DNA of 64,000 bases, taken from Collinsella stercoris DSM 13279 (lineage in GTDB: Bacteria; Actinomycetota; Coriobacteriia; Coriobacteriales; Coriobacteriaceae). Shown here piece by piece: positions 46,485 through 54,897 of this stretch. The position numbers and the translations under genes were made by a program. The notes under the pieces are model-generated. The model was not told where the DNA came from. It did no database searches and saw only the letters and a program-made list of their open reading frames with translations. The stretch is taken from positions 1,116,001 through 1,180,000 of the forward strand of contig NZ_CP085935.1 of NCBI RefSeq assembly GCF_020735465.1. Direction: 5' to 3'. Position 1 is the stretch's first letter. Every line of letters starts with the position of its first letter.

Positions 46485-46602
46485 GGCTGATTTCGCACAT
46501 CGAGGGGCAATTGCTCGCCGTTGAGCCGCTAACCAGACTGCCGGCCACGCGCATCACCGTCCCGCAGCTCATCCGAATGGAACGGAGGCTCGCGCCGCTA
46601 CC

Positions 46603-46704
46603 CTACCGGCTGCGCCGCCAATACGCGACGAGCAGGACGACAAGCGCGATGGGCAACAGGATGAGCAGGCTCAACAGAATCGTATGGACGACCATGGGAC
46701 TCAT
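46603..46704 (-). CDS. 33-aa single-span membrane protein coupled to argR
   Basis: A frame starting MSPMVVHTILLSLLILLPIA and ending LVVLLVAYWRRSR: one strongly hydrophobic helix followed by a basic end, so N-out/C-in topology is predicted. Its ATG overlaps the argR stop as ATGA, typical of translational coupling, so no SD of its own is needed. I do not recognise a family. The composition is far from what a chance frame in this GC-rich DNA gives, which favours a real gene. Confidence 0.6.
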   Translation of the reverse strand: MSPMVVHTILLSLLILLPIALVVLLVAYWRRSR

Positions 46705-47138
46705 TTGCGCACACTCCGCAGCTTGGCGATCATCGCCTCGAACTTCTCGCCGTCATCAGGCGTCTGGGTAATCACGAGAATGGTGTCGTTTCCGGCGAGC
46801 GAACCGAGCACGTCGGGCAGCTCGGCGGCGTCAATCGCCGCGGCGATGCCGAGCGCGGTGCCGGGCTGAGCCTTGATGATCACGAGATTCTCGGTGCGTT
46901 GCACGCCGATCACCAGCTCTGACACCATGCGCTGCAAGTGGAGGTCCTCGGCAAGGACGTACATACCCTCGGGGAGCTTGCGCAGGCCCATGTCGGCGAT
47001 ATCGCGCGAGACGGTCGCCTGCGTGCAATCGAATCCGCGCGCCTTGAGCTCATCGACGAGCACCCGCTGCGTGCGCACGTCCTCGGTGCGCACGATCTCG
47101 CGGATGGCGTCTTGGCGGCCATTGCGCTTCTTAGCCAT
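46701..47138 (-). CDS. argR: Arginine repressor
   Basis: A 145-aa transcription factor that represses arginine biosynthesis when arginine binds. The winged-helix N-terminus includes RVLVDELKARGFDCTQATVS and RDIADMGLRKLPEG. The C-terminal hexamerisation and arginine-binding domain has LVIIKAQPGTALGIAAAIDA and AGNDTILVITQTPDDGEKFE. Length is normal. The ATG at 47138 is close behind GAGGG; a GTG three codons earlier is an alternative. No arginine biosynthesis genes are in the window. Confidence 0.95.
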   Translation of the reverse strand: MAKKRNGRQDAIREIVRTEDVRTQRVLVDELKARGFDCTQATVSRDIADMGLRKLPEGMYVLAEDLHLQRMVSELVIGVQRTENLVIIKAQPGTALGIAAAIDAAELPDVLGSLAGNDTILVITQTPDDGEKFEAMIAKLRSVRK

Positions 47139-47447
47139 ATCCCTCACCGTTCCCAGCTATACCAAGCAATTTCCCAGTAAGCATACCGCCCCTTGCACAC
47201 AAAGCGGCTAAGCAGGCAGCATGCTACCGAATTGAAACATTTTTGTATATAACGAGAGAATAATACGCCATGAATGCATATGAACGCCAGTGCGCCGGTG
47301 CGAAGCCATCGTATGCCGGCATGAGAGCCGGCCTGTGCCGATATGGGCGCCAGCGCGGTCTCGATACGAACGACGATGCATGCTGACATGAGCGCGAGCG
47401 AATCGACATGAACGCCAGCACGCGCCGGGGGGGCGTGACCCGCAACG
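47139..47447. other. Spacer between argR and truA
   Basis: The stretch 47220-47275 is AT-rich, with a TATATA on the minus strand, and probably carries the argR promoter. Bases about 47280-47420 hold decayed repeats around CATGAACGCCAG. No gene and no clear ARG box. Confidence 0.4.
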
Positions 47448-48293
47448 CTAGGGGCAGACGCTCAGCACGCCCTCGTCATAGGCCACATCCATAAAGCACA
47501 GACCGCGTGCGGGCGCGGTCGGGCCGGCGGCACGGCGGTCGCACGCCGCCAAGACCTCGACGACCCAGGCCGGATCGCGCCTCCCCGCGCCGACCTCGAC
47601 GAGCGTGCCCACGATCGTCCTCACCATGGAATGCAAAAAGGCGTTCCCGGTGATGGTGAAGGCGAGGTGATCCTCGCCAAGCGCCTGCTCACGCGCGAAC
47701 GACACGGAGATCACGTTGCGGCACGTGGGTTTTCCCACCGCGGAGGACATCTTGCAAAAGCTCTTGAAGTCGTGCTCGCCCACCAGATGTACGGCGCCCG
47801 CCTCCATGGCCTCCACGTCCAGCGGCAGGCGGTGCCACCACGTCACATTGCGCGTGAGCAGCGGACGGGCGTCCCCCGTCGCGATGCGATACGTGTAGGT
47901 GCGTGAGCGGGCATCGAAGCGCGCCGAGAAGCCCGGGGCCGCATGATACACACCGCTAAGGGCGATATCATCAGGCAGCAGCGCCGCCATGGCGCGCATC
48001 CACCGGCGATGCTCGATGGCGAGCTCCTCGCGATGCGCTGGGACGCTCACGTACTGCGAGATCGCATGCACCCCGGCGTCGGTGCGGCCGGCGCACGTCA
48101 TGTCGATGGGGCGGCGCAGAAACGTCTCGAGCGCACGGCGGGCCTCCCCGGCGACCGTTCGCACATCGGGCTGCTCGGCAAATCCGGAAAACCCGGCGCC
48201 ATCGTAGCCCAAGCGAAACACCAGCGTGCCGTCGAGTACCTCGGGTTCATCGCAAACCGCCGCCACGGTCGCAGGTTCGATACATGCGGTCAT
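47448..48293 (-). CDS. truA: tRNA pseudouridine synthase A
   Basis: Makes pseudouridine at positions 38-40 of tRNAs. The 281-aa product has the catalytic aspartate in TCAGRTDAGVHAISQYVSV, YDGAGFSGFAEQPDVRTVAG near the start, and the C-terminal FLHSMVRTIVGTLVEVGAGR helix. Length is normal. It starts 27 bp after the end of the ECF transporter gene, in the usual rplQ-ECF-truA order. Confidence 0.96.
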   Translation of the reverse strand: MTACIEPATVAAVCDEPEVLDGTLVFRLGYDGAGFSGFAEQPDVRTVAGEARRALETFLRRPIDMTCAGRTDAGVHAISQYVSVPAHREELAIEHRRWMRAMAALLPDDIALSGVYHAAPGFSARFDARSRTYTYRIATGDARPLLTRNVTWWHRLPLDVEAMEAGAVHLVGEHDFKSFCKMSSAVGKPTCRNVISVSFAREQALGEDHLAFTITGNAFLHSMVRTIVGTLVEVGAGRRDPAWVVEVLAACDRRAAGPTAPARGLCFMDVAYDEGVLSVCP

Positions 48294-48320
48294 ACTGCCT
48301 CCCTCATACGCCCTGTCATC

Positions 48321-50783
48321 CTACCAAAGTTGCGCGAAAGCACCCACCGCGGACAACGCGATCGCAAGCCCGGTCCCCACGATGAGCACTCGACGATCCA
48401 AGGAGCCAAGCGGACGAGGCGCGGGCAGACGTCCCGCCGAGACCGCATCGTAGCATCGCGCCGACATCGCCTCGGCCAGACGGTCGGCACGGCGGAACAG
48501 ACCGATCATGAGCGGCGTGAGCACCGATGCCCACACGCCGATCCGTTCGATAACGGTGCCGTTGTCGAACGATGCCCCACGTGCCCGCTGCGCAAGACGG
48601 ATACGGTTGAGTTCCTCGCTCACCAGCGGAATAAAGCGCAGCGCCAGCGAGAGCACCGTTCCGAGCGGGCCCACGGGAACCCCCCAGCGCGCGCACGGGC
48701 GCAGCAGGCGCACGCAGGCGTCGCTGAGCTGCGTGCCCGTCGTCGACGCGGCCACCACCAGGGAGAACCCAACGAGCAGCGCGATTCTCACCACGGCGAG
48801 AAGGCCGCGCAGGCCACCGGCGGGATCGAGCCCCACGGGCCCCGCCAGCTCGATCGTGGCGCGGCCATCGCACGACACGAGGTTGGCGATGAGCGTGAAC
48901 GTCAAGACGATGGCGACCGGCCGCATGGCGCTCAGGATGCGGCTTGGCCTCATACGGGCCGCGCCGAGCGCCCCAAATAGCACCACGGCCCAAGCAGACA
49001 GCACGACGGGCGATTGCGCAGTGAACACGCCGACCGTGGCAAGCAGCAATAGGATGAGCTTGACGCGCGCATCCACCCGTGCCGCGGGAGCATGAGGCGT
49101 GTAGCCTCCAAGCGCCGTCAGCGGCGTTGCAGTGCCCCCAGAGGACACATGAGAAGAACCGTCGCCCCGCGGCGACTCTCCCGGCGCGCTCACACGTCCG
49201 TCGCACGCAAATGAAGCTGCGCCCGTCGCGCCGCGGCCGCGCTCGTGCAGCGAACCGTCCGCGAGCTCCACAATACGCGAGGAGACGGGCGCCCACTCGT
49301 CGACATCGTGCGTGATGACGAGCACCGCCCGCCCCTCGCGGGACAGGTCCTCCACCATACGACGGGCAAACGCCCTGCCCTCCGCATCGAGCGCGGCACT
49401 CGGCTCGTCGAATATATATGCGGGTGCATCGAGGGATAGAACCGACGCAAGCGCCACCCGGCGAGCCTGGCCGCCCGAGAGCTCGAACGGAGAGGACGCG
49501 ATCAGGCCCTCGTCAAGCCCCACGGTGCGCACGGCGGCATGGACGCGGCGATCCACCTCGGCCTCATCGCATGAAAGGTTGCGCGGCGCATAAGCGATCT
49601 CATCGTATACGGTGTCGAGAAAGAACTGGGCTTCCGGCTGTTGAAATGCCAAGCCAACGTCGCCCGGCACGGGAGGCGCGCCCCACAGACGGACCTCACC
49701 CGAGCAGGGCGCCACCAGCCCGGCGGCAATGGACGCGAGGGTCGATTTGCCCGCGCCCGAAGCCCCCGCCAACAAGACGACCTCCCCCGCATGCACGCGC
49801 AATGAGACGTCGGTCAACACAGGACGGTCCCCGTAGGAGAAGTAGATACCATCAAGTTCGAGCACGGGTCGCGCATGCACGATATCCGCGCGTCCGACCC
49901 GCGAGCACGTAGCGGCCCCGAGCGAACCGCCCTCAGACGCGTTGTCCGCTCCCGCGTCGCGCGCGTCACTCGCGCACGCATCAAATGAACGCACGCTATC
50001 CAGGCTCGCATCGCCCGTGCTCCAGGCGCCCACGAGCGCATCATCTACGCACGCGCCGCTCCCGCGCGCTTCGTCCCCGCGCACGTCACCCACGTGTGCA
50101 TCGTTCGCACGGTCCCCACCGGCGGATGCATCGCTCGCACGCACCCCCATGCGCGCCACGTCAATCACGCGATCGGCACGCGCGATCTCGGCAAAATCAT
50201 GGGTAATCAGCACGATACCCATATGCGATTCGTGGGCGAGGCGCGAAAACAGGTCGCGTAACCCCGCGCGGGCGCTCGAATCGAGCTGCGCGGTCGGCTC
50301 GTCCAGCACCAGATACGTGGGATGCATGGCAAGGACGCCCGCCAGGGCGATACGCTGCTGCTGCCCACCGGATAGCTCGGTGGTAACGCGATCGGCGAAC
50401 GACGGAATGCCAACCAGGTCAAGAGCCGCAAGAACGCGCCTCTCGACCTCAGCATCATCAAGACCCAAGTTGCGCGGGCCAAAGGCGACCTCGTCGAACA
50501 CGAGGGATGAGACGATCTGGTCGACGGGATCCTGGCACACCCGCCCCACCAAAGCGCGCACACGTAAACGCTCCAGCTCACTGACGGAGGGGTCGTGACC
50601 GTCGACGACCACGCTCCCTTCGTCAACAAGCTGCGCCGCGCACATAACGCGTCCCAGCGTAGACTTACCGCACCCGTTGTCCCCCACCAGGGCCACAAGC
50701 TCACCGGGGTCAACGGAAAGCGAGGCCCCGCTCAGCACCTCGACATCGCCATATCCAACACCAGCGTCAACAACTTCAAGCAT
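48321..50783 (-). CDS. Fused ECF transporter module: two ATPases plus EcfT permease
   Basis: One 820-aa polypeptide carries what are usually three proteins of an energy-coupling-factor vitamin transporter. Residues 1-205: first ATPase with Walker A GDNGCGKST, signature LSGGQQQR, Walker B YLVLDEPTAQ. Residues about 212-305: low-complexity linker. Residues 306-515: second ATPase with GASGAGKST, LSGGQARR, YIFDEPSAAL. Residues about 560-820: EcfT membrane domain with the coupling motif AQRARGA and a second motif AMSARCY (ARC instead of ARG). AGGTG precedes the ATG. The substrate-binding S component is elsewhere. Confidence 0.93.
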   Translation of the reverse strand: MLEVVDAGVGYGDVEVLSGASLSVDPGELVALVGDNGCGKSTLGRVMCAAQLVDEGSVVVDGHDPSVSELERLRVRALVGRVCQDPVDQIVSSLVFDEVAFGPRNLGLDDAEVERRVLAALDLVGIPSFADRVTTELSGGQQQRIALAGVLAMHPTYLVLDEPTAQLDSSARAGLRDLFSRLAHESHMGIVLITHDFAEIARADRVIDVARMGVRASDASAGGDRANDAHVGDVRGDEARGSGACVDDALVGAWSTGDASLDSVRSFDACASDARDAGADNASEGGSLGAATCSRVGRADIVHARPVLELDGIYFSYGDRPVLTDVSLRVHAGEVVLLAGASGAGKSTLASIAAGLVAPCSGEVRLWGAPPVPGDVGLAFQQPEAQFFLDTVYDEIAYAPRNLSCDEAEVDRRVHAAVRTVGLDEGLIASSPFELSGGQARRVALASVLSLDAPAYIFDEPSAALDAEGRAFARRMVEDLSREGRAVLVITHDVDEWAPVSSRIVELADGSLHERGRGATGAASFACDGRVSAPGESPRGDGSSHVSSGGTATPLTALGGYTPHAPAARVDARVKLILLLLATVGVFTAQSPVVLSAWAVVLFGALGAARMRPSRILSAMRPVAIVLTFTLIANLVSCDGRATIELAGPVGLDPAGGLRGLLAVVRIALLVGFSLVVAASTTGTQLSDACVRLLRPCARWGVPVGPLGTVLSLALRFIPLVSEELNRIRLAQRARGASFDNGTVIERIGVWASVLTPLMIGLFRRADRLAEAMSARCYDAVSAGRLPAPRPLGSLDRRVLIVGTGLAIALSAVGAFAQLW

Positions 50784-50943
50784 ATGCACACCTCCCCTCA
50801 CAGGTGCCAGCAGCATAATCACCTCAGTGGCAGTAACATCACAAGCGGATCCAGGATTACCAGAGCACAATGCCTATCACGAGGCATCTATCGATTATTT
50901 CTCTTCATGCAAGTCGAAGATCAGGCAAGTCATCTTTGTCTAT
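50784..50943. other. Leader of the ECF gene
   Basis: Non-coding; no recognisable riboswitch. It lies between the nested palindrome and the ECF start codon. Confidence 0.35.
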
Positions 50944-51064
50944 CCGGGCCCGCCCAGGACCGCATCGTCCCGCGCGAGCTCCGCACGCAAAGGAGAGCCC
51001 TGTGGGTTCTCCATCTTGCGCAGGACTGTCCGAGCCCGGGATGATACGGCCCAGTCCGGGCCCG
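50944..51064. repeat. Nested palindrome, copy 1 (between rplQ and the ECF gene)
   Basis: Outer imperfect arms (50944-50972 and 51037-51064) enclose a core that reads on the plus strand GAGCTCCGCACGCAAAGGAG, then a small hairpin CCCTGTGGG, then TTGCGCAGGACTGTCCGAGC. The inner hairpin GGAGAGCCC/GGGTTCTCC differs from copy 2 by paired changes. Confidence 0.85.
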
Positions 51065-51072
51065 AGACAGAC

Positions 51073-51102
51073 AAAAAGGGGCACGCGAACGTGCCCCTCT
51101 TC
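51073..51102 (-). terminator. Terminator of rplQ
   Basis: Minus-strand stem AGAGGGGCACG / CGTGCCCCTTTTT with a TTCG-type loop and a T-run. It ends the ribosomal block before the ECF gene. Confidence 0.92.
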
Positions 51103-51126
51103 AACGCGATGCAAGAGCAGCAAATG

Positions 51127-51621
51127 CTACTCGGCAGCAGCCTCGGTAGCCTCGGCCTCGACGACCTCGGCGGTCTCCTCAACGGCCTCGTCCTTCTTGA
51201 CGACCTTGGGAGCGGCGGCCTTCTTGGCCGGAGCAGCCTTCTTGGCCTTAGGGGTGCAAGGCTCGGAGACGATCTCGATGATGACCATCTCGGCGCAGTC
51301 GCCCTTGCGGGGGCCGAGCTTCATGATGCGGGTGTAACCGCCGTTGCGGTCGGCCCACATGCCCTGAGCGGCCTTGTCGAAGATCTCGGCAACGAGGTTC
51401 TTGTCGCCGAGCTTGGCGATGGCCAGGCGACGGGAGTGCAGGTCGCCCTTCTTGGCCCACGTGATGATCGGCTCGGCGTAGGAGCGGAGAGCCTTGGCGC
51501 GGGTCTCGGTGGTCTTGATGCGATCGTTCTCGAAGAGCGCCTTGGCAAGGCTCTTCTTCATGGCCTTGGTGTGGCTGGCATCGGTGCCGAGCTTCAGGCC
51601 CTTCTTCTTGTTGTGACGCAT
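51127..51621 (-). CDS. rplQ: 50S ribosomal protein L17 with C-terminal tail
   Basis: Residues 1-120 are a standard L17: MRHNKKKGLKLGTDASHTKA, KTTETRAKALRSYAEPIITW, GDCAEMVIIEIV. The remaining 44 residues are a Lys/Ala then Glu/Ala-rich tail (APAKKAAAPKVVKKDEAVEE) of the same kind as on L31 in this genome. Last gene of the alpha block before a terminator. Confidence 0.95.
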   Translation of the reverse strand: MRHNKKKGLKLGTDASHTKAMKKSLAKALFENDRIKTTETRAKALRSYAEPIITWAKKGDLHSRRLAIAKLGDKNLVAEIFDKAAQGMWADRNGGYTRIMKLGPRKGDCAEMVIIEIVSEPCTPKAKKAAPAKKAAAPKVVKKDEAVEETAEVVEAEATEAAAE

Positions 51622-51648
51622 GGTCTAGTTCTCCTCTATACCTAGGGT

Positions 51649-52590
51649 TTAAGCCTTGAGGCTCAGACCCATGGACTCAAGCTTGTCCTTGACTTCCTCA
51701 ATCGACTTCACGCCGAAGTTGCGGATGTTCAGCAGGTCGTTCTCGGAGAACTCGACCAGCTGACGCACGGAGTGAATGCTCGCGCGCTTGAGGCAGTTGT
51801 AGGAGCGGACGGAAAGGTCCAGGTCCTCGATCTGCTTGTCAAGCTCGGCGTTATCGCTCGTCACCTCGGGGGCGAAGATGGAGATCTCCTCCTCCGCCTC
51901 GGGCTCGTCAGCCAGGGTCATGAACGCAGCCATGTGCTGGTTGATGATGTTGGCAGCGGAGACCACCGCGTCACGCGGGTTGATCGCGCCGTTGGTCTCG
52001 ATCTCGAGAACGAGGCGATCGTAGTCGGTGTGCTGGCCAACACGGCACGCCTCGACGAGCTTGGCGCAGCGCTTGACCGGGGAGAAGAGCGAGTCGACAT
52101 GGATGATGCCGATCGGATCGTTGTCGCGCTTGTTCTGCTCGTAGGACACATAGCCGCGGCCGTACCCGATGCGCATGCTCATGGTCAGGTGACCGCCCTC
52201 GGTGAGGGTGGCGATGTGCTGCTCGGGGTTGACGAGCTCGAACTCGGACGGAATGAAGAAGTCAGCGCCGGTAACCTCGCACGGGCCATCGACCGAGATG
52301 GTCGCGGTGCCCTCGTCCGTGGTACCGAGCGTGCGGAACACGAGACCCTTCACGTTCAGGACGATGTCGGTGACATCCTCGACCATGTTGGGAATCGTGG
52401 TGAACTCGTGCTGGGCGCCATCGATCTGGATGGCCTCGACGGCTGCGCCCTCGAGCGAGGAGAGCAGCACGCGGCGCAGGGAGTTACCCAGCGTGTCGCC
52501 ATACCCGCGCTCCAGAGGCTCGACGGAGACGCGAGCGGCAGTGTCGCTGATCTCCTCGACGTGAACCTGGGGCCTAATGAATTCGGACAT
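51649..52590 (-). CDS. rpoA: RNA polymerase alpha subunit
   Basis: The 313-aa product has the N-terminal dimerisation domain (RGYGDTLGNSLRRVLLSSLE) and the C-terminal DNA/activator-binding domain (SVRSYNCLKRASIHSVRQLV) joined by an acidic linker (EPEAEEEISIF). Length is normal. It lies between rpsD and rplQ in the standard order. Confidence 0.98.
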   Translation of the reverse strand: MSEFIRPQVHVEEISDTAARVSVEPLERGYGDTLGNSLRRVLLSSLEGAAVEAIQIDGAQHEFTTIPNMVEDVTDIVLNVKGLVFRTLGTTDEGTATISVDGPCEVTGADFFIPSEFELVNPEQHIATLTEGGHLTMSMRIGYGRGYVSYEQNKRDNDPIGIIHVDSLFSPVKRCAKLVEACRVGQHTDYDRLVLEIETNGAINPRDAVVSAANIINQHMAAFMTLADEPEAEEEISIFAPEVTSDNAELDKQIEDLDLSVRSYNCLKRASIHSVRQLVEFSENDLLNIRNFGVKSIEEVKDKLESMGLSLKA

Positions 52591-52619
52591 GTAATACCTC
52601 CAGCGTAGCGCGCAACCGA

Positions 52620-53216
52620 TTACTTCGAGTAGAGCTCGACGATGAGCTGCTCGTTGATGTCGCCGCTGATCTGCTCGCGGGAAGGCAGCGAGATGACGTT
52701 GCCGGAGAGCTTCTCGATGTCGACCTCAAGCCAGCCGGGAACCTCAAAACGCTCAGAGGAGATGAGGGCCTCCTTGATGGGGAGCAGGTCGCGGAACTTC
52801 TCGCCCACGGCCACGACGTCGCCGGCCTTCACGCGGTAGGACGGGATGTCCACGCGCTTGCCGTTGACGGTGAAGTGACCATGGCGGACGGACTGGCGAG
52901 CCTCCTTGCGGGTGCGAGCGAAGCCCAAGCGGAACACGACGTTATCGAGACGGGTCTCGAGGATGGTCATGAGGTTCTCACCGGTGACGCCGTCCATGCG
53001 GAGGGCGTGCTCGTAGTAGTGGTGGAACTGCTTCTCGAGAACGCCGTAGATGAACTTGACCTTCTGCTTCTCGCGCAGCTGCATGCCGTACTCGGATTCC
53101 TTGCGACGGCGCTTGGGCTGGCGAATAGATTCCTTCTTGGAGCTGTAGCCGAGCTCAACGGGATCGATCCCGAGCTGGCGGCAGCGCTTAAGAACCGGAG
53201 TCCTGTCGATTGCCAT
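52620..53216 (-). CDS. rpsD: 30S ribosomal protein S4
   Basis: A 198-aa primary 16S rRNA-binding protein. It starts [20 protein letters not shown]; the S4 domain is [20 protein letters not shown] followed by [17 protein letters not shown]. It is the zinc-free form, with no N-terminal cysteine cluster. In many bacteria S4 also controls its own operon. Confidence 0.98.
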   Translation of the reverse strand: MAIDRTPVLKRCRQLGIDPVELGYSSKKESIRQPKRRRKESEYGMQLREKQKVKFIYGVLEKQFHHYYEHALRMDGVTGENLMTILETRLDNVVFRLGFARTRKEARQSVRHGHFTVNGKRVDIPSYRVKAGDVVAVGEKFRDLLPIKEALISSERFEVPGWLEVDIEKLSGNVISLPSREQISGDINEQLIVELYSK

Positions 53217-53235
53217 AATAAATCGATCCTTTCAG

Positions 53236-53643
53236 TTACACGCGGCGACGCTTCTTGGGACGGCAGCCGTTGTGCGGGATGGGGGTCTTGTCCTGGATGC
53301 TGGAAACCTCGAGGCCGGCAGCCTGGAGGGAGCGGATCGCGGTCTCGCGGCCCGAACCGGGGCCCTTCACGAAGACGGCGACCTTGTGCATACCGTGCTC
53401 CATGGCGGCCTTGGCGCAAGCCTCGGCGGCCATCTGGGCGGCAAACGGGGTCGACTTACGGGAACCCTTGAAGCCCACGGTACCAGCGGACTGCCAGGCG
53501 ATGACGTTGCCCGCGGGATCGGTGATGGAAACGATGGTGTTGTTGAACGTAGAACGGATGTGAGCCTGGCCCACGGAGATGTTCTTACGGTCGGCGCGCT
53601 TGATGCGAGTGGAGGCGCCGCGCTTGTTCTTTGCAGTAGCCAT
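53236..53643 (-). CDS. rpsK: 30S ribosomal protein S11
   Basis: A 135-aa protein, with [20 protein letters not shown] and the end [10 protein letters not shown], both canonical. It lies between rpsM and rpsD. Confidence 0.98.
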   Translation of the reverse strand: MATAKNKRGASTRIKRADRKNISVGQAHIRSTFNNTIVSITDPAGNVIAWQSAGTVGFKGSRKSTPFAAQMAAEACAKAAMEHGMHKVAVFVKGPGSGRETAIRSLQAAGLEVSSIQDKTPIPHNGCRPKKRRRV

Positions 53644-53659
53644 GATGCGTCAGTCTCCC

Positions 53660-54034
53660 TTATTTCTTCTTCTTGGCACCGATCTGACGCTTCGGACCCT
53701 TGCGGGTGCGAGCGTTGGTGTGGGTGCGCTGACCGCGAACAGGGAGGCCCTTGCGGTGACGGAGGCCGCGGTTGCAGCCGATGTCCATGAGGCGCTTGAC
53801 GTTCTGGGAGCGCTCGCGACGGAGGTCGCCCTCGACCATCAGGCCGTTCTTATCAATGTAATCGCGGATCGCCGAGATCTGCTCCTCGGTGAGGTCCTTG
53901 ATGCGAGTGCCGTCGACAATGTTCAGATCGGCGCACATCTTCGCTGCGGTGGTGCGGCCGATGCCGTAGATGTAGGTCAGACCAATCTCCGCACGCTTCT
54001 CGTTCGGAAGGTCGACACCGTTAATACGGGCCAC
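53660..54034 (-). CDS. rpsM: 30S ribosomal protein S13
   Basis: A 124-aa protein starting at a GTG ([20 protein letters not shown]). [16 protein letters not shown] and the basic tail [20 protein letters not shown] are typical. It contacts the 50S subunit and the P-site tRNA. Confidence 0.97.
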   Translation of the reverse strand: MARINGVDLPNEKRAEIGLTYIYGIGRTTAAKMCADLNIVDGTRIKDLTEEQISAIRDYIDKNGLMVEGDLRRERSQNVKRLMDIGCNRGLRHRKGLPVRGQRTHTNARTRKGPKRQIGAKKKK

Positions 54035-54049
54035 TGTGGATCTCCTCTC

Positions 54050-54163
54050 TTAGCCCTGGCGCTGCTTGTGGCGCGGGTTCTCGCAAATGACGAGCACCTT
54101 GCCATGGCGGCGGATGATTTTGCACTTATCGCACATCTTCTTGACGGAAGGGCGTACCTTCAT
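54050..54163 (-). CDS. rpmJ: 50S ribosomal protein L36
   Basis: A 37-aa zinc-ribbon protein read from the minus strand: [20 protein letters not shown], then [17 protein letters not shown]. The CxxC...C...H zinc ligands are complete (C+ form). It lies between infA and rpsM. AAAGGAAG precedes the ATG. Confidence 0.97.
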   Translation of the reverse strand: MKVRPSVKKMCDKCKIIRRHGKVLVICENPRHKQRQG

Positions 54164-54318
54164 CGTTCTTCCTTTCGGGTAGTGCTCAAGCTACAAGGTG
54201 GAATGTTATCTACTCGCCCAGCCGCAGGCGTTAATAACGAATGGCTGGAACACACGTACGCGAACCGGCGGGGCAGAGCACTCCCCTCTCGGTTCGCAAG
54301 CATGTGCAATGCGTGTCG

Positions 54319-54546
54319 CTACTTATAGCGATAGGTGATGCGACCGCGCGTGAGGTCATAGGGGGAAAGCTCCACCACGACCTTGTCGCCCGGCAGGATG
54401 CGGATGTAGTTCATGCGGATCTTGCCCGAAATGGAGCAGAGAACCGAATGACCGTTCTCAAGCTCGACGCGAAACATGGCGTTCGGCAGCGGCTCGGTGA
54501 CCGTGCCCTCAAGCTCGATAGCGTCTTCCTTCTTCACGTGCAGCAT
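54319..54546 (-). CDS. infA: Translation initiation factor IF-1
   Basis: A 75-aa OB-fold protein: [20 protein letters not shown], then [20 protein letters not shown] and RGRITYRYK. The start is [14 protein letters not shown], where most IF-1 proteins have MAKKDDVIEVEG; the frame upstream is open, but ATG 54546 fits best behind GAGAGAAAG. Its 5' side is occupied by the two nested palindromes. Confidence 0.94.
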   Translation of the reverse strand: MLHVKKEDAIELEGTVTEPLPNAMFRVELENGHSVLCSISGKIRMNYIRILPGDKVVVELSPYDLTRGRITYRYK

Positions 54547-54641
54547 CTTTCTCTCAGAAACGACAGCAACAGTGCATGTTACTACATGCAGAACAGGCAA
54601 TCGAGTATTACCCAATCGCTTCACAAATTCTTCCGCCCGGT

Positions 54642-54750
54642 GTCGGCCGGGCATTTACCTCCGCTGCTCGAACAGTCCTGCTCGCACGAAGAGCCCACTG
54701 GGCTCTTCGGCTCGTGCAGAACTCGCGACGGAGGTAAATGCCCGGCCGAC
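54642..54750. repeat. Nested palindrome, copy 3 (upstream of infA, minus sense)
   Basis: Perfect 22-bp arms (54642-54663 and 54729-54750) enclose a core which on the minus strand reads GAGTTCTGCACGAGC, an inner hairpin GAAGAGCCC/GGGCTCTTC around AGT, then GCGAGCAGGACTGTTCGAGC. It is the opposite orientation to copies 1 and 2. Confidence 0.85.
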
Positions 54751-54773
54751 CCCTACGGAGAATGTACTCGTAG

Positions 54774-54889
54774 CTCGGGATCGGGCGTATATCGTCCGAG
54801 CGCAGTTCCGCACGCAAAGGAGCGTCCAGTGGACGCTCCGTCTTGCGCAGGACTGTCCGAGCAGCGGACGATATACGCCCGATCCCGAG
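54774..54889. repeat. Nested palindrome, copy 2 (downstream of map, plus sense)
   Basis: Perfect 25-bp arms (CTCGGGATCGGGCGTATATC... 54774-54798, complement 54865-54889) enclose the core GTTCCGCACGCAAAGGAG, inner hairpin GGAGCGTCC/GGACGCTCC, then TTGCGCAGGACTGTCCGAGC. It sits 23 bp from copy 3, in the opposite sense. Confidence 0.88.
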
Positions 54890-54897
54890 CGGACAGA

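Larger units (their letters stand above)
45800..46602. other. Repeat-rich spacer between the penicillin-binding protein and argR region
   Basis: Bases about 45810-46010 hold four degenerate units of 48-50 bp around CCAATGGGGGGCAACCCCACG and GCGCGACGTCTC. Bases 46263-46318 hold 16-bp units GGCCCCGAGCGCTCTG. Three hairpins follow at 46371-46484. No gene is supported. Confidence 0.55.
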
